NCBI GenBank assembly: GCA_019925095.2
Contig: CM034414.1
Span: 1,838,001-1,902,000, forward strand
Direction of reading: 5' to 3'
Length of the DNA stretch: 64,000 nt
Source of the DNA: Dendrolimus kikuchii
Taxonomy: Eukaryota; Arthropoda; Insecta; Lepidoptera; Lasiocampidae
Shown here: positions 41,714-52,545 of the stretch, in pieces
Layout of the letters: each line of letters opens with the position of its first letter
Numbering within the stretch: the stretch's first letter is position 1
The notes under the pieces: model-generated
Databases searched by the model: none
What the model saw: the letters and a program-made list of their open reading frames with translations, nothing else
Told to the model about the DNA's origin: nothing
Translations under genes and position numbers: made by a program

Positions 41714-42020
41714 CGCGTGTGCTGCAGTCGACGCCGCGCTACATGCGGCTCGCCGACCTGCATCGTAACCTGGAGCTTCCCTCCGATTCTTTGACCTTGC
41801 CCCCCATCACCCGAACCCTCTGGTGACGGAAACGGTCAACTATAAACCCACACCGAACGCTCCCACGAGAAATCGTCGGCCTCGCAATGTACTCATTGAC
41901 GAGCCCGATAAAATCACCCGTCTCCTCGCGACGAGGCTCAGAACATCAGCCTGGCATAACAGACGCAGACAAAACAGACGCCGGAGAGCCCCCGGCTCGG
42001 ATCCTCTTACACAAAGGTAA
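41714..42020 (+). mobile_element. Jockey-like LINE reverse-transcriptase C-terminus, frameshifted
   Basis: Encodes STPRYMRLADLHRNLELPSD, typical of the end of Jockey-clade reverse transcriptases. At the C-run around 41800 the frame changes and continues as HHPNPLVTETVNYKP, then RNRRPRNVLIDEP and an Arg-rich end. The shift marks a pseudogene. The tail to about 42260 (gcctttaacggctaattct) is probably its 3' UTR. Confidence 0.72.
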
Positions 42021-42060
42021 GACCCCACCAATCTCACTCACTCACTACAGACACAAGTAG

Positions 42061-42165
42061 CCATACAAGATTAGCTTAGGCGTGTTGCTGGAGAGTTTCT
42101 TCCACCGTTTCTTCTCCTCCAGCTATAACACGTTGCGAAGCGGTAGTAATGATAGACTAGGATCG
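42061..42165 (-). mobile_element. P1 fragment
   Basis: agtttcttccaccgtttctt, then aacacgttgcgaagcggtag matches P1 in antisense. It is diverged. Confidence 0.55.
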
Positions 42166-42344
42166 GCTCTGCCGGCGGAGTCGTAAAATGGGTCCCCAAA
42201 TAATCTATTCAGCCTGTTGGCTTAGCTCTTTCAGCCTTTAACGGCTAATTCTCAATATAGAGTCAATCCCCCGCAGCGGTCGAGGCGAGGTCGAACCTCA
42301 CAGGAGGTGCCTCCTCGAGCGTGCTGCTTCCGGGCTGGGCCAAG

Positions 42345-42554
42345 ACTGGATGGCCACCACCCCTGGTCTAAAGTATGTCGCCATAACAACCTTGAGTTGT
42401 GTTCCGGCATTAGTGACCAGGTTCCAGTTTCCCTTAAGAGAGCAGCAGCGCATTTGTAGCAACTTTGGTGTTGCAAATGTCCATAGGCGATGGTAACCGC
42501 TTTCCATCAGGTGGGCCGTCTGCCTATCTGCTGATCTCCTGCAATGAAAAAAAA
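42345..42554 (+). mobile_element. S1 retroposon, 5'-truncated
   Basis: gactggatggccaccacccc to gatctcctgcaat and A-rich tail. Confidence 0.92.
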
Positions 42555-43332
42555 GAACTACAACGCTCACCATTGACCCAATGTTCACCCTCATTTCCTT
42601 GACCTTCCACACTCAAGTATGCAACGGTTGATTAGAACGTTTGTTCCGCGTACAGCAATGATCTGGAGGGAAATTCCCGCTGAGGTATTCCCTCTGCAGT
42701 ATGACGTGGGGTTGTTTAGAAATGACGTTATAATTTATCAACCACTTTCCATCAAGTGGACCATCTACCTGGTCCCCGAGTCTGTATCTACCATTGGCAA
42801 TTGAATCGAATTGTTTTGGTATGTAACGCATCTCGGCTCAATATTGAATCAATTTTGATTTCATAGTAAAATATTTTTATGGTAGTCTGAAAACGTATGG
42901 CATGTCAATAGAATTTCACTTATCTGTATAATCGGTAGTCTGTAAAAATTTCACAATAGTCACATGGTATCATTTTCATAGATTGTTCATGGCCAGAGTA
43001 CACTTCGCCTGCCAAAGGGAATAAAAAATTATCTGTATTTTCTTTTCTTTTATTCTTTCTTCCAAGGAGGTAAGGTAATCACCGTGATATGCGAAACCTC
43101 GGCTTAATTTTTATATACCTATATAGTGTATATTATCTATGGTATTAATTTTTTAAATTAAATTATCGTAACACAATACAATGATAATGATTAGTATTAT
43201 AAATGATAAATGTTATAGCACAGATATTAAGACGTCACTAGTTCCGGCTACCATGTTTTTTCATAGACCAAGAGCTATATTTTTTTTATCCTTGTCATCT
43301 GGCAGTTTAGATTGTTAGGTAGACGGTTACTG
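42555..43332. other. No gene; small S1 trace
   Basis: accactttccatcaagtgga near 42740 is a trace of S1. The rest is AT-rich and unassigned. Confidence 0.4.
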
Positions 43333-43760
43333 TTTTTTGAAGTGATAACTTCTTATGAGACGGTAAAACGCTTTGTTACGTAACGTGTTACGCCGCCAGT
43401 CTGTCTGGTTTCCCTTTCTCTCACGCATACGGCAGCGGTAGGCAGGCTCCTCCTCTCTCACTCTAACCCACGCGCTATATACATAAAATTTAAGTAATAA
43501 CCTAAGCTTTTCTCAAGTTAAACAATTTCAATATTAAATAGTTCAACTTCGATTAGTTTTAGTTATCACTTCTGTTGGGCGTCCCGAGACCCACACGTTT
43601 TTTTGATGTAATAACTTCTTATGGGAGGGTATACCGCTTCGTTACGTAACGCGTTACGGTGCCATTCTGTCTGGCTTCCCTTTCTCTCACGCATAAGGCA
43701 GCGGTAGGCAGGCTAAGTTATCACTTCTGTCGAGCGTCCCGAGACGCACACGTTTTTTGT
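43333..43760 (+). repeat. Tandem duplication, second unit internally deleted
   Basis: Unit 1 starts ttttttgaagtgataacttc at 43333, unit 2 tttttttgatgtaataactt at 43598. Both carry gttacgtaac, ctttctctcacgcata, gcagcggtaggcaggct and end cccgagac(c/g)cacacg. Unit 2 lacks the roughly 105 bases after gcaggct. Class unknown. Confidence 0.75.
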
Positions 43761-44602
43761 TTGGATTTCTTTCTTCTTTACCCCTTTATTATACTTGTCA
43801 TACATTACGTATATTATCTCTTTCCATCTTGTAGTAGTATATAGATTTTTACACCTGTTGTTACTCTCTATTTGCATTGATTACTAGAATAGAGCTATTA
43901 GTAGCTGCAAAAAAGATTTTTTTTTATAGCTAGAGTACAAAAAACAGGCTGACGGCCCATATGATGGAAAGTGCTTTTTAAAGTTTCGTAGTTACCTCAG
44001 TGAAAAATAGAAGCCTTGTATGAAACCGTCATGTACATCTGTTTTTGAATGTTGCAATCATTTTTTTCGGATACCGCTGGGTCTATGACTTTTTTAAAGG
44101 TACTCAGGTGCAATCTGTAACACTATAAAATTCTAAGCATACCGTGTCTGTATATTGCAGATATTAAAAAAAAACATGGAATAAACTAAATATACGGGAG
44201 AATACGATGCAATTTTTTTTTATTTCTTGTCTCTTTGTTAGGGATTCACGTAAAAACTACTGGGCCGATTTAATGCGGTTTTCGTTGATCGACTGTTAAT
44301 TCTTAGACTTAAAAATTTCGTTAATTTTTATCCTGGGAATCCTTCGGGAATTTTTCTAAGAATAATGTAAAATAAGCAGTTTAAAAAGAAATTAAATTCC
44401 AGTGTGGTTTTTTCACTGATAATTGATAAATTTTCCGGGGAATGGTTTAAAGTTGTTCGAGCGCAAAAAAATTAGCTTTTTTTGACAAGTTTTGCACTAG
44501 AACAAAATGATTTCCAATGATTTTGTTAATGACGAAAATTGGACTGTAATATATAGCATCATAATATCTTATAGTAGCTTATATATATTTTTAAAGTACT
44601 AA
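43761..44602. other. No gene; S1 trace at 43929-43975
   Basis: Contains ggctgacggcccatatgatg, an old S1 end, and otherwise AT-rich DNA with a possible Helitron-like phrase (actactgggccgattt) near 44257. Confidence 0.4.
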
Positions 44603-44730
44603 ACCTGCCTGGAAGAAATTGCTTTTAGTAATAAGGCCGCCCATTGTACTACATTTTAGTATGTAAGTTTATTGTGTATTTTTTTCTCTATGATGTGGGT
44701 ATACAATAAAGAGTATTGTATTGTATTGTA
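44603..44730 (+). repeat. F1 repeat with (TATTG)n tail
   Basis: cctggaagaaattgctttta, taaggccgcccattgtacta, then acaataaagag and TATTG repeats. The AATAAA just before a simple repeat suggests a LINE 3' end. Confidence 0.72.
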
Positions 44731-45211
44731 AACGTTTAGGTATTAGGGGTCTAAGGCGGCCACATTTGCAGATTCATGTTACGAATAGTATGAGTATCAA
44801 AATAAAGTGGAACTTTATACTATGACTTACGCTCAGCAGTATATCTAGTTCCTACAAAAGCCGCCGCTTTAAGTCTCCAGGACCTTAATAAAAGAAGAAT
44901 TACTACCGTTACGCTTTATTACACCGTTATTAGATTACGCGTATTAATGGATGCATGGCTCTTGGACTATAATAATCATATATATTATTTTTTATCAAAA
45001 TCAATATGTAATATTTCATATCTTTGTTAATTTATCCGACAAGTATTAAGACTATCCCAAATTTCCGGTCGTTAATTTATTATAACTACACAGATATTTC
45101 TATGGGGGTCTGTAAATGTTAAACCACCATATGTTTTAATGAAATGTCTATATTATAAATCGCTGTCTAAAATATTCCTTAAATACTATTAATTAAAGTT
45201 ATACACTTAGA
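44731..45211. other. No gene recognised
   Basis: AT-rich, nothing supported. Confidence 0.4.
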
Positions 45212-45743
45212 CATAGCTGGGCACCGTTAATCAAATAGTTAACTTCGTTAATCGCTAATCGGTTACTGAAAAAGTTAACTTCGTTAAAAGTTAAAGCGTT
45301 ACATTTCAGAAAATTTAACGCAAGTTAACGTTAATCGTTAACACGTGATAAAAATTACATCTATACTATATAAGATTATAAAGCTGAAGAGTTTATTTGT
45401 TTGTTTGTTCAAACGCGCTAATCTCAGGCACCGCTGGTCCGATTTGAAAAATTCTTTCAGTGTTGAATAGTACATTTATCGACAAAGGCTGGGCTATATT
45501 ATATTTTCAAAAAAATTAGGGATCCTTACTAAAAGTCCAATAATGTAACCCAAGGTGTAAAAAAATGACCCGGAAAATCCGTACACGGCGTGCGCTGCGA
45601 AAACTATTGATTATAGTACAAAAAAATGTACTACCACTTTGCAGAAGATATAATTGTCTACAAAAAATATGGCGTAACCATATGTCTAACTATTGTAGTT
45701 ATCTCACAATAAGTGTTTTCTTTTATTTTTTTAAATAATTAAA

Positions 45744-45896
45744 ATGCCGTCGCTTCAAAAACTCTTTATTTTGTACCTTGGTATTAATCCTTATCAAAAT
45801 AAATTACTTCATATTCAAGACGAATTCAATACCTTTCTAGAACTTTTTGAATTATTCAATTTGGACGCTTCATTCAAAAGATATCGTGATATTTAA
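45744..45896 (+). CDS. Small conserved cargo ORF, 50 codons
   Basis: Starts MPSLQKLFILYLGINPYQNK and ends FKRYRDI before TAA. Compared with 7747-7905 it has one more T near 45847, giving an acidic FLELFELFNLDASF continuation. This frame reads more like protein and may be ancestral. No family recognised; function unknown. Confidence 0.38.
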   Translation: MPSLQKLFILYLGINPYQNKLLHIQDEFNTFLELFELFNLDASFKRYRDI

Positions 45897-45905
45897 AATG
45901 TAAGT

Positions 45906-45930
45906 ATTAGTGAAGTGGCGTGAAGTTATG
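45906..45930 (+). mobile_element. L-A terminal scrap
   Basis: gtggcgtgaagttatgtatg plus one TATG unit, only the last 25 bases of L-A, next to a repeat of gtaagtattagtg on both sides, a likely target duplication. Confidence 0.8.
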
Positions 45931-45959
45931 TATGTATGTAAGTATTAGTGTTGTATAAT

Positions 45960-46095
45960 ATTTTCTTAAGTTTTCGCGACAGACATCTTTGTCTTCCGTG
46001 ATCACGGCCACTGAAAAGTGGCCGAAACGTCGGAAAAACCAAAATCAAATAAAATTACCGCGCTTAAAACCGTTAAAACGTAGTTTTATTATATT
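45960..46095 (-). mobile_element. P1 terminal fragment
   Basis: catctttgtcttccgtgatc, then ccactgaaaagtggccgaaa and cgtcgg, ending cgttaaaacgtagttttatt. Antisense P1 end. Confidence 0.8.
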
Positions 46096-46606
46096 AGTGT
46101 TGTAGCCAAATATACTAACTACTGGTCTGATTTGAAAAATTCTTTTAGTGTTGGAGAGTCCATTTATCGAGGATGGCTATAGGCTATATATCATCACGCT
46201 AAAACCAACAGGAGCGGAGCACCAATGAAGAATGTTTCAAAATCGGAGGGTTTTGAAAGCAAATTCCACGCGGACGACGTCGCAGGCACAGCTAGTATCT
46301 TCTTATATAACTGTTGGTTCTGGAAGTTAACAGGTTAGAAACAAAAAAAAGACGGGTATAATTATTAGAGTGTTTAATATAGGCTTGTTGACAAACAATG
46401 TTTTTTTTTATTCATTTAGATTAAGGTTTAGACTTTATTTTACTAAGATAGACTAGTTGCGTTCTGGACGAAACACTGATTAGATGAACTAATTTTAAGG
46501 CGAGTTGATAGTAATATAATGACCAATTGCTATTTAGACGAATTGCTACATAGACCACTTACATCTTAGACGAAAGGATACTAACCCGTCCAAATTATCT
46601 GTCAAT

Positions 46607-46813
46607 TTAGTCATCTGGCATAATATGAATATTCCCCTTCATGAACATTATGTTGAAGTTCTCGTCTGAAAGCGAGGCTCGTTTCGGCTGTAGTACATCC
46701 TTACCCGTGGAGAAATGACTTTCAACTGCAGCGCTTGAGGGTATAGCAGAATTATATATAATAAACAGATTTGCGAATATCTGTTCCCCGAGAAATGCCG
46801 CATCATTTAACGA
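46607..46813 (-). pseudogene. hAT transposase C-terminal dimerisation-domain relic
   Basis: 68 codons ending in TAA. The run SAIPSSAAVESHFSTGKDVL and then QPKRASLSDENFNIMFMKGN is the conserved C-terminal block of hAT transposases, where the Ser-Ala-Glu and FS residues contribute to dimerisation. The frame is open here but has no start. Upstream on the minus strand is the GTTAAC-rich terminal region, so most of the transposase has been deleted. Confidence 0.85.
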
Positions 46814-46940
46814 GCTTTGATTTTTAAAGATTTGTTGCTTTATTAACGATTAACGGACCTTGGGAAATTTAACGGAAGTTAACGAGTCCGTTAACATATT
46901 TTTAAGTTAACTTAAAAGTTAATCCGTTACTCGAAATCTT

Positions 46941-47255
46941 GTCCGTGCAGGAACGGAGAAAGAATACAATTTCCTGCGGCCGGGCGGCCTGTCGTAAGAG
47001 GCGACTAAACAACCCACAGCCAGGTGGTAGGGCATTTACCCGACTGGTCGGCTATCACCTCTGGTCTAAAGTATGTCGCCATAACAACCTTGAGCTGTGT
47101 TCCGGCATTAGTGACCAGGTTCCAGTTTCCCTTAAGAGAGAAGCAGCGCATTTGTAGCACCTTTGATGTTGCAAATGCCCATAGGCGATGGTAACCGCTT
47201 TCCATCAAGTGGGCCGTCTGCCTGTCTGCTGATCTCCTGCAATAAAAAAAAAAAA
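46941..47255 (+). mobile_element. S1 retroposon, full length, inside hAT
   Basis: gtccgtgcaggaacggagaa to gatctcctgcaat and a poly(A) run of 13. It interrupts the GTTAA-rich end of the hAT element. Confidence 0.95.
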
Positions 47256-47324
47256 GAAATGTTAACTCCGTTAATTAACGATTAACCGATTAACGAGTTA
47301 AAGCCCAGCTATGCATTTAGACAT

Positions 47325-47597
47325 GTCGCGTCGTTTTGCTGTACATTAAAACATCCCTAGCGCGTGCAGTGAGAGCGAATGCACGCGGCCTTACGGCTTA
47401 ATGGTATAACAAGGACTGACTCGCACCTCCAGGACTGAGGACTCGGCTACGGGCGAGGTTCTGCAGTGCGTCGGAGTTAGTTATCCGGAGACCAAACGAA
47501 CATTCCCGAGCGCACGTCGGCTGTATTTGCCTCGCCACATTTCTGTTACTTATATATATATGGTAACACTTGGGGTGTTACCATATATAACTTAAAA

Positions 47598-47640
<43 letters not shown>

Positions 47641-47739
47641 TGTGGGGCGCTGTAACTCACGGATAATATGCTGATTTTGATATTTAAATGGTATTTAAAT
47701 CACAACTAAAGAAGTACCTAATAAGAAAAAGATGTCTAC
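47325..47739. other. Hairpin and (TA)n tract; unassigned C/G-rich patch
   Basis: 47340-47530 is C/G-richer than its surroundings and unrecognised. atatggtaacac and gtgttaccatat near 47560-47588 form a hairpin, followed by A-run and (TA)n to 47638. Confidence 0.6.
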
Positions 47740-48055
47740 AGTCTAACAGAGTCCCTTAATGTAAAGTAATGTAATATCCCATAGGTATAGACATAAGACA
47801 CACACTGCACATGCAGTTCCTCATAACACCACCATGTAACAGATACACTCTACATTAGTATAAGTTTAGTATTAAAACTAGAATAAATTAATGTAATAAG
47901 TTATTCGTAAGACACATACACCTCAACACAAAAATCAATAAATTAATGTCACACACAATAACCAAAATAAATAATAAGCGTGTTAAATTCAAAAAATTAA
48001 ATCTAGAAATTAAGTTGTAAACTCGAGTCCGTAGTCGAGTTGTTAATAATGAAAA
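47740..48055 (-). repeat. G1 repeat, uninterrupted copy
   Basis: Antisense. atgtctataccta-type sequence (here ggtatagacataagacacac), then gtaataagttattcgtaag and ctcgagtccgtagtcgagtt. The S1 insertion present at 37 kb is absent here. Confidence 0.72.
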
Positions 48056-48097
48056 AAAAATATATTGCTCTGAAGGTTAGGCCGTCTCTATTCTATA

Positions 48098-48305
48098 CGT
48101 GCAAAAACGGAGACAGAATATAATTTCCTACGTCCAAATTAATATAATAAGTTATTCGTAAGGTACACCACAACACAAACATCATTGAATAAATTCCATA
48201 CACAATAACAAAAATAACCAATAAGCGTGTATAAATTCTAAAGACTTTCTTCTAAATTAGGTTGTAAAAAAGGTTACGGAACTCGAGTCCGTAGAGTTGT
48301 TAAAA
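48098..48305 (-). repeat. G1 repeat with adjoining S1 start
   Basis: 48098-48130 is a diverged S1 5' end (acgtgcaaaaacggagacag). G1 in antisense then runs aattaatataataagttatt to cggaactcgagtccgtag. Confidence 0.65.
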
Positions 48306-48321
48306 AATAATAATAATAATA

Positions 48322-48694
48322 GTCCATATGGAAAGAAGAGTGAAGTTGGGGAATAGTGTGAATGGAGCGTTAGGTAAACTTCTAGGCGCTAAGAACCTCA
48401 GCCAAAAGGCCCAGCTTGCCACGTATGGAAGCGAGAGTTGGGTATGGAAGCGAAAGCATGAAAGTAAGTAAACGCGGTCGAGATGCGAGCACTGCGCAAA
48501 ATCTGCGGAGTGACGCTCGCGGACTGCGTTCGTAATACCGAAGTAAGAAAGAGAGTTGCTCTCAAAGAGAGTGTCGGGGTGAGGGTAAGGAAAGGAATGC
48601 TCCGGTGGTTCGGGCCTGTGGAAAGAATGCATGATGAAAGAATGAGTAAACAGATATACAATGCAAAAGTGGATGGATGCAGAAGTCGTGGAAG
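48322..48694 (+). mobile_element. L-A LINE, reaches furthest 5', lacks 3' end
   Basis: Encodes MERRVKLGNSVNGALGKLLG, then AKNLSQKAQL, and after a deletion of about 12 codons YGSESWVWKRKHES. One base lost near 48463 shifts the frame before LRKICGVTLADCVRNTEV. It stops at gtcgtggaagg with no tail, so the 3' end was lost after insertion. Confidence 0.85.
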
Positions 48695-48975
48695 GTATAT
48701 AGGTATATAGGTACTGCATCTTGTCGAGAAACCCAGGGAGTCCTGCGGGGGAGGACGTCTTCAACAGCAGGAGGTGAAATCTGCGGGATCGTCGGACTGT
48801 TGGACTCGTCTAAGCGGCTCTCTGAGCTGGAATCAATCCCATCCGTCCTATCTCATTCTCTCTATCCCTTCCTAATGGCTGCCAACACGCTTTGCACGTG
48901 GAATAGCAAATGTCTATAAACAACTGTAACCACTTTCTATTACTGAAAAACAGCAATGACATACATCTTCTTTTA

Positions 48976-49289
48976 TCTGTGCAGAAACGGAGAAAGAATA
49001 CAATTTCCTGTGGCCGGGCGGCCTGTCGTAAGAGGCGATAAAACAACCCATAGCCAGGTGGTAGACTATTTACCCGACTGGATGGCTACCACCCCTAGTC
49101 TAGAATATGTCGCCATAACAATCTTGAGTTGTGTTCCGGTATTAGTGACCAGGTCTCAGTCTCCCTTAAGAGAGCAGCAGCGCATTTATAGCAACTTTAG
49201 TGTGGCAAATATCCATAGGCGATGGTAACTGCTTTCTATCGGGTGAGCCGTCTGCTTGTCTGCTGAACTCATGCAATATTTTTTTTTAA
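48976..49289 (+). mobile_element. S1 retroposon, full length, diverged
   Basis: tctgtgcagaaacggagaaa to gaactcatgcaat, with a T-rich rather than A-rich end. Confidence 0.88.
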
Positions 49290-49319
49290 TCGTGTCAGTG
49301 CTGTCTCCGCAATATATAG

Positions 49320-49524
49320 TTGGATCACGACATAAAGAAGACCGTGAAGACCGAAGAGTGGAGACCGTGTCTCGGTAAACGTAGAGTCGGACGCCCTCCA
49401 GCTGGATGGACTGACGACTTGCGCAAGGTCGCCGGTAGGCGCTGGATGGGCAAGGCAGAAGACCGTGATGCGTGGCGCCGACTTGGGGAGGCCTACGTCC
49501 AGCGGTAGACGGTTATTGGCTGAC
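49320..49524 (+). mobile_element. L-D LINE reverse-transcriptase C-terminus
   Basis: Encodes WRPCLGKRRVGRPPAGWTDD, LRKVAGRRWM, DRDAWRRLGEAYVQR and TAG, followed by gacgacgat. Same family as 31231-31405. Confidence 0.82.
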
Positions 49525-49545
49525 GACGATAAAAGAGACCACTTT

Positions 49546-49673
49546 TACATACATACATACATAACTTCACGCCAGTTCCCTTGCGGGGTAGGCACGAACA
49601 ACAGAGCGCCATTTAGGCTTAATCTTACACACCTCACTTGCTTCTTTGACATTCATAACTCTTGTCATGCACT
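49546..49673 (-). mobile_element. L-A LINE 3' tail
   Basis: Antisense TATG tail and the last 40 codons, ending at cttgtcatgca. Confidence 0.9.
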
Positions 49674-49938
49674 TTTAATTTAATTAATAACTTAAATTCA
49701 CCTAAATCAAATCCTAGTGAGGTGTGTGAACCCCCGGGGGCAGTGCAGTGTGACTGAGGACTTGTGGCGAGGTAAGTTTCTCCTTGCTTCTTCTTCCACG
49801 TCCCTTCGCCTTCTCTCGGCCATCGCCGTAGTACGTCGAACTTCTACCAGTTTGCCAACTTCGCAATAAAAAATGTCTCCAGCTCTATACACTTATCCAG
49901 TTTTTTCATCATCATCTGTAGGCACTTTATTTATTCTA

Positions 49939-50065
49939 TCCGTGCAAGAACGGAGAAAGAATACAATTAACTGCGGCCGGGTGGCCTGTCGTAAGAGGCG
50001 ACAAAACAACCCACAGCCAGGTGGTAGAGCATTCGCCCGACTGGATGGCTACCACCCCTGGTCTG
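49939..50065 (+). mobile_element. S1 5' part of an inverted pair
   Basis: tccgtgcaagaacggagaaa to accacccctggtct, then directly the antisense copy. Confidence 0.9.
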
Positions 50066-50364
50066 CAAGAGTTCAGCAGACAGGCAGACGGCCCACTTGA
50101 TAGAAAACGGTTACCAGCGCCTATGGACATTTGCAAGACCAAAGGTGCTACAAATGCGCTGCTGCTCTCTTAAGGGAGACTGGAACCTGGTCACTAATGC
50201 CGGAACACAACTCAAGGTTGTTATGGCGACATACTTTAGACCAGGGGTGGTAGCCATCCAGTCGGGCGAATGCTCTACCACCTGGCTGTGGGTTGTTTTG
50301 TCGGCTCTTACAACAGGCCGCCCGGCCGCAGGAAATTGTATTCTTTCTCCATTCCTGCACGAAC
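50066..50364 (-). mobile_element. S1 retroposon, full length, antisense member of pair
   Basis: caagagttcagcagacaggc to ccattcctgcacga. Its 5' end is the complement of the preceding fragment, giving a hairpin of about 125-bp arms. Confidence 0.93.
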
Positions 50365-50389
50365 AAAAATATTAGATTTTTGTAATGAA

Positions 50390-50730
50390 CTAACGGCCCC
50401 GACAGACGTTGTCCTGCTCTGAAAAAATAAATATCTAGGACCCGATCCCAGCGCCACCTACCGGTTCCAATTGTGGATTTAAACATTTTCAACCATCCGG
50501 AGACCCATTCAAACACACAAAAACAAAATCACCAAAATCGGTCCAGGTGATTAGGAGGATTTTAGAACCCGATCTCAGCGCCACCTACCGGTTCCAATGG
50601 GATAAAAAGTATCCTATGTCTGTCTCCTGGTTCTAAGCAACCTCTCCACCAATTTTCAGCCAAATCGGTACAGCCGTTCTTGAGTTACAAATAGTGTAAC
50701 TAGCATGACTTTCTTTTATATATATATAGA
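50390..50730 (-). mobile_element. Non-autonomous Helitron
   Basis: On the minus strand starts TCTATATATATATAAAAG at 50730 and ends ggggccgTTAG at 50390. Contains the gtaggtggcgctg module twice in antisense, as at 33818-34280. Confidence 0.85.
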
Positions 50731-51555
50731 CCAGAGTTTACCCCGCGGCTTCGCCGCGCGTCAAACTCTAGTGCGTACCTCTTGTTTTAAGAGCAGACGT
50801 TAGTTAATACAGGATATATTGTATTGTATTTTTATGTTGGTGCTATTTGCCCTCGGAAGATTTACTTCATTTTATATCGCAAACTATCCCATCTACCGGG
50901 ATGAATAGTATCAATGTCCATTCTCGGTATTTAGACAGACAGATCGAGTGAAAGTCGCATTTTTTTAAAGATTATGAATGTTTATATCTATAAACTTGAT
51001 AAATGATTGGTCCCCAATACAAACTTTAATACCCTATTTTAACCCGTTCTAGTTTTATTTATATAACTAAATATTGTGTAAACTACACAAACGACCAAAA
51101 CTAAAAAACGTACTAAAACTATCGAAACTACCAAATCCACCAACCGAAACTACCACAACTATCTAAATTACCACGATTACCAAATCTACCAATCAAAACT
51201 ACCAAAACCACCACAACTAACAATACCACCACAACTAACAAAACTACCACAACTACCAAAACTACCACAACTAACAATACCACCACAACTATAAAAACTA
51301 CCGCAACTACCAAAACAACTGAATATACCAAATCGACCAACCAAAACTACCAAATCTACAAACCAAAACTACCACAACTACCAAAATAATCGAATCTATC
51401 AAATTTACCAACCAAAACTACCATAACTACATTCTCGGCATCGAAAATATATATATATATACTGAGTTTCATCCAAATCGGTCCAGTAGTTTTTACATGA
51501 AAACGGAACAGACACACAGACAGAGTTACTTTCGCATTTATAATATTAATAGGGA
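50731..51555. other. Unassigned repeat with CAA/ACC-rich interior
   Basis: Starts with ttaccccgcggcttcgccgc and ends with gtttcatccaaatcggtcca, gttactttcgcatttataat and attaatagggatg, the kind of termini seen in dispersed insect elements. The middle is the low-complexity tract at 51080-51425. Confidence 0.45.
51080..51425. repeat. Degenerate ACTACCAAAA-type minisatellite
   Basis: About 345 bp of A/C-only sequence built from aaactacc and accacaact words in 9- and 18-base steps. The minus strand is open as Val/Leu repeats, an artefact of composition. Confidence 0.8.
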
Positions 51556-51561
51556 TGAACG

Positions 51562-51700
51562 AATGAATGAAAATACTTTATTGGCCACCAAAAATTAAAA
51601 CAACGTTCTTAAAAACTAGGTACAATAAATATTGAACACAGGGCGGCCTTATCCCTTAAAGCGATCTCTTCCAGGCAACCCCCTAACTAAGGAAAATATC
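51562..51700 (-). repeat. F1 repeat
   Basis: Antisense: tgaaaatactttattggcca, then ggcggccttatcccttaaag and cgatctcttccaggcaac. The aatgaatga repeat at its left is the tail. Confidence 0.7.
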
Positions 51701-52111
51701 AAAATAATATTTACAATATTATAGATAAGAAATTATCCTTCTTGTTAAATTCGCAAATCTTATGACTAATTTTGCAGGAAGTTGACAATATATGATCCGA
51801 TTACAGCACTATATATACTTAATTACTTGATTATCTGATTAAAAATCTTTGAAATGTCATATCAGTACTTTAGCAACGCTGAATTATGTATAAATTAGTA
51901 ACGATTTTGTATATAGATTCATTCGGTTTGACACTAAAGTATCAGGTGTTAGTGTGAAATTACAGATGACCATCAGAATATGATAGGTATGTAGACTTAA
52001 TCATTATTATTTGTTGGTAAACTTAGTCATTTGTTGGATTTCTTTTTATTTGTCCCCTTTTAAAACTTTGAGAATCAACCAATGTATATAAAATTAAAAT
52101 ATAACCCGATT
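51701..52111. other. No gene recognised
   Basis: AT-rich, nothing supported. Confidence 0.4.
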
Positions 52112-52241
52112 AAGTAGCGGCCCGGCGCGGTTTCACCCGCACTCTGTCCCGCTTCCGTGGTATATAGCGTTATGTTATATATAGCCTATGACATTCCCCG
52201 TTAACGTAGCTTTCGAGTAGTAAGTAGTAACTTAGCTTTTT

Positions 52242-52545
52242 ATCCGTGCAGGAACGGAGAAAGAATACAATTTCCTGCGGCCGGGCGGCCTGTCGTAAGA
52301 GGCGACAAAATAACCCATAGGCAGGTGGTAGGGCGTTTGCCCGACTGGATGGCTACCACCTCTGGTCTAAAGTATGTCGTCATAACAACTTTGAGTTGTG
52401 TTCCGGCATTAGTGACCAGGTTCCAGTCTCCTTTAAGAGAGCAGCAGCGCATTTGTAGCACCTTTGGTGTTGTAAATGTCCATAGGCGATGGTAACCGCT
52501 TTCCATCAAGTGGACCGTCTGCCTGTCTGCTGAACTCCTGCAATA
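52242..52545 (+). mobile_element. S1 retroposon, full length, in inverted pair
   Basis: atccgtgcaggaacggagaa to gaactcctgcaat. It has no poly(A); the antisense fragment begins at once. Confidence 0.94.

Larger units (their letters stand above)
45360..46295 (+). mobile_element. Helitron segment with cargo, inside hAT
   Basis: A 5' end TCTATACTATATAAGATTAT at 45360 and a CTAG end at 46292-46295 after gcggacgacgtcgcaggcac. Between them lie a cargo block shared with 7669-7925 and a second copy of the Helitron body. It may be one capture-type element or two adjacent ones. Confidence 0.6.
45212..47313 (-). mobile_element. hAT transposon, decayed, with nested insertions
   Basis: Perfect 11-bp inverted termini CATAGCTGGGC at 45212 and GCCCAGCTATG ending 47313. 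The 8-bp flanks are CACTTAGA and CATTTAGA, one mismatch; 8 bp is diagnostic of hAT elements. Subterminal sequence is packed with GTTAAC/GTTAAT repeats on both sides, possible transposase-binding repeats. The minus strand encodes a transposase C-terminus at 46607-46813. The 2.1 kb includes Helitron-type, P1, L-A and S1 pieces inserted later. Confidence 0.85.

Noticed and set aside
49936..50516. Recurrent frames of the type MESGYHRLWTFATPKVLQMR in many places
   Set aside because: They are antisense or sense translations of S1 copies. The frame stays open because copies are young; start, end and indels differ between copies, so there is no protein under selection.
51128..51340. 70-codon Val/Leu-rich minus frame
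   Set aside because: Direct product of the A/C-only minisatellite; no start context or conservation.
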